The position numbers were made by a program, and so were the translations under genes. This document shows positions 62,669 to 64,000 of a DNA stretch of 64,000 nt, piece by piece; position 1 is the stretch's first letter; each line of letters starts with the position of its first letter. Under the pieces are notes generated by a model, which did no database searches, had not been told where the DNA came from, and was given only the letters and a program-made list of their open reading frames with translations. The DNA comes from Brucella pseudogrignonensis (lineage in GTDB: Bacteria > Pseudomonadota > Alphaproteobacteria > Rhizobiales > Rhizobiaceae). The stretch is from the NCBI RefSeq assembly GCF_032190615.1, contig NZ_JAVLAT010000003.1, forward strand, positions 186,001 to 250,000. Direction: 5' to 3'.

Positions 62669-63603
62669 TTCGAGCCACCCTTCATTTGATTACGGATGCG
62701 AGGGTCGAGAAGGGAGTAAAGTATATCCGCGAGCAAATTGCCCAGAATGACGAGGACAGTTGCAAATAATACCGACCCTTGCAGCAGCGGCATGTCACGC
62801 GCTTGAATTGCATTGACTGAAATGCGCCCAACTCCGGGAATGCCGAAAATTGCTTCAGTAATAACTGCACCAGACAAGAGGCTCGCCACCTGAATAGCCA
62901 TGATGGTTACAACTGGTATGAGCGAGTTTTTCAACGCATGCCGGGTTATAACAAAGGTCTCATGCAGGCCTTTCGCACGCGCTGTGCGAATGTAATCGTG
63001 GCGCATTACTTCAAGCAAACTTGAGCGGGTTAAGCGCGCAATAACGCCTGCCGAACTCCACCCCAAAACAAGTGCCGGCATGATGACATATTGATAGCCG
63101 TAGAAACCTGACACCGGCAGCCATTTGAGCTGAACCGCAAAAACATATTGCATCAGCAAAGCCGACCAGAAAATTGGCATTGAAACACCGAGCAACGAGA
63201 AGCCCATGAAAAAATGATCAACCATTGTATCGCGGCGCACAGCAGAAATTATTCCTGCAGGAATCCCTATCATCCACGACACCACCGCAGCACATGCAGC
63301 AAGCAGCAATGTGTTTGGGAAAGCATTCATGATAAGCGTCGTGACACTGCGATTGAGCTTAATCGACGTACCAAGATCGCCCTGCACTGCGGCGAAAAGG
63401 AAACGAAAATAGCGCGTTATCAGTGGATCATCGAGATGCATCTGCGCACGCACGCGTGCGATCACGTCCGGGCTTGCATGTTCCTTCATCAGAAGGGCGA
63501 CAGGATCACCGGGTATGACATTCAGCATGATAAACAACAACGCGGTAATTCCGATCAACACAGGGATCGAAATCGCGATGCGCTTTATAACGAAATTCAG
63601 CAT
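62665..63603 (-). CDS. peptide ABC permease (DppB/OppB-like)
   Basis: A 312-residue permease. ISIPVLIGITALLFIMLNVI, GDPVALLMKEHASPDVIARV and the EAA loop ARAKGLHETFVITRHALKNS are family hallmarks. Start chosen at ATG 63603 (MLNFVIKR), with AAGGA upstream; a longer frame to 63702 lacks conserved residues and overlaps the intercistronic hairpins. Confidence 0.92.
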   Translation of the reverse strand: MLNFVIKRIAISIPVLIGITALLFIMLNVIPGDPVALLMKEHASPDVIARVRAQMHLDDPLITRYFRFLFAAVQGDLGTSIKLNRSVTTLIMNAFPNTLLLAACAAVVSWMIGIPAGIISAVRRDTMVDHFFMGFSLLGVSMPIFWSALLMQYVFAVQLKWLPVSGFYGYQYVIMPALVLGWSSAGVIARLTRSSLLEVMRHDYIRTARAKGLHETFVITRHALKNSLIPVVTIMAIQVASLLSGAVITEAIFGIPGVGRISVNAIQARDMPLLQGSVLFATVLVILGNLLADILYSLLDPRIRNQMKGGSK

Positions 63604-63667
63604 CGCAAGGAGTTCCTTTACAATGCGCCAACAGCATTTGCGGCGTAATTGACCAAAGGCAGTTGCT

Positions 63668-63689
63668 GGTCCGCGATCTTTCGCGGGCC
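63668..63689 (-). promoter_or_regulatory. second intercistronic hairpin
   Basis: Stem GGTCCGCG with CGCGGGCC (one G-U pair), 6-nt loop, downstream of the larger hairpin in the same spacer. Confidence 0.45.
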
Positions 63690-63726
63690 AACTACCTTTC
63701 AAAACGGCATGTGATGAACGACCACA

Positions 63727-63760
63727 GCACGTTGTAGTCAGCTTTTCCGCTACAACGTGC
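63727..63760 (-). promoter_or_regulatory. intercistronic stem-loop after the peptide-binding-protein gene
   Basis: A perfect 11-bp stem (GCACGTTGTAG with its complement, 12-nt loop) just after the binding-protein stop at 63771 and before the DppB-like permease. Probably lowers permease expression relative to binding protein. Confidence 0.6.
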
Positions 63761-63770
63761 TCTAAGAGCC

Positions 63771-64000
63771 TTATTCGACTTCGGTCTTATAATAGCTCAT
63801 GTCGCTCCAGCCATTCCAAGGGATCGTAAAGTTCTTGACCCTTGGCTGGACCACGTAGTTATGGTCGAGACTAAACAATGGAACCCAAGCAGCATCGTCC
63901 TGAACAATTTGCTCAGTCAGCTTCTGATAAACTGCACACCGTTCTGCCGGATCGGTGATAACGCGCGCTTTCTCGACATCGTCAAAGACTTTAGGGTCGT
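63771..64000 (-). CDS. peptide-binding protein (DppA/OppA-like), C-terminal part
   Basis: Only the last ~75 residues are present; the 5' part lies beyond the window. The minus strand reads ITDPAERCAVYQKLTEQIVQ then DDAAWVPLFSLDHNYVVQPR and ends SDMSYYKTEVE, typical of family 5 extracellular binding proteins. It is the first gene of the dipeptide-type importer running to 59771. Confidence 0.87.
   Translation of the reverse strand, partial: DPKVFDDVEKARVITDPAERCAVYQKLTEQIVQDDAAWVPLFSLDHNYVVQPRVKNFTIPWNGWSDMSYYKTEVE

Noticed and set aside
1..64000. tRNA, rRNA genes and replication origins
   Set aside because: I saw no cloverleaf, rRNA segment, repABC genes or iteron array by reading; a tRNAscan/Infernal run would be needed to exclude small RNAs.

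Overview
The window looks like accessory DNA from an alphaproteobacterium of the Hyphomicrobiales, most likely Brucellaceae (Ochrobactrum/Brucella-like). This rests on codon and protein style, the many solute-binding-protein ABC importers, and the mix of IS6, IS3, IS30 and IS110 family elements. The assignment is inference from family resemblance; no rRNA, tRNA or core marker gene is present.

Layout. 1-3.2 kb: the end of a TPR protein and a repeat-rich autotransporter. 3.2-5.8 kb: an insertion-sequence graveyard (IS6 relic, IS110 relic, IS3 fragment, intact IS6) next to a broken signal peptidase gene. 6-13.8 kb: a minus-strand operon for uptake and oxidation of a polyamine-type substrate (ATPase, HAD hydrolase, FAD amine oxidase, binding protein, two permeases, GMC oxidoreductase) with a divergent LysR regulator. 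15-27 kb: acetyltransferase/deacetylase pair, hydroxyacid dehydrogenase, cupin, two aldehyde dehydrogenases, tartrate-dehydrogenase-like enzyme, a second FAD oxidase/HAD pair, a second acetyltransferase and a class III aminotransferase. 27.5-34.9 kb: a Tat-exported peptide-type binding protein with permeases and a fused double ATPase, an Lrp regulator and an FAD oxidoreductase. 35.3-41.6 kb: an operon of FAD oxidoreductase, cupin, RidA and a fold-III PLP enzyme, divergent from an aldehyde dehydrogenase, then a LysR regulator. 41.8-46.7 kb: permease relic, DMT exporter, IS3 relic, dead IS30 and an IS3 element with a frameshift.

46.9-53.7 kb: an arginine-type ABC importer with DDAH and CtlX hydrolases, an M20 amidohydrolase and an Lrp regulator, which together suggest use of methylarginine, citrulline or related guanidino compounds. 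53.7-54.7 kb: a mutated second IS6 copy and a recombinase fragment. 54.9-58.7 kb: an osmoprotectant (OpuC/YehZYXW-type) importer. 58.7-59.2 kb: an internally deleted IS6 element. 59.2-64 kb: an L,D-transpeptidase-fold gene downstream of a dipeptide/oligopeptide importer whose binding-protein gene runs off the window.

The genes combine into several uptake-plus-oxidation modules: a transporter brings in an amine, amino acid or peptide, an FAD oxidase or transaminase removes nitrogen, and aldehyde or hydroxyacid dehydrogenases feed the carbon onward. Recurrent features are duplicated parts (FAD oxidase+HAD, two-domain acetyltransferase, DUF861 cupin, NWGWCRQQNRD-type oxidoreductase), stem-loops between binding-protein and permease genes, and a DNA motif shared by the promoter regions around the Lrp gene at 33 kb. 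The catabolic block is bracketed by IS6-family copies.
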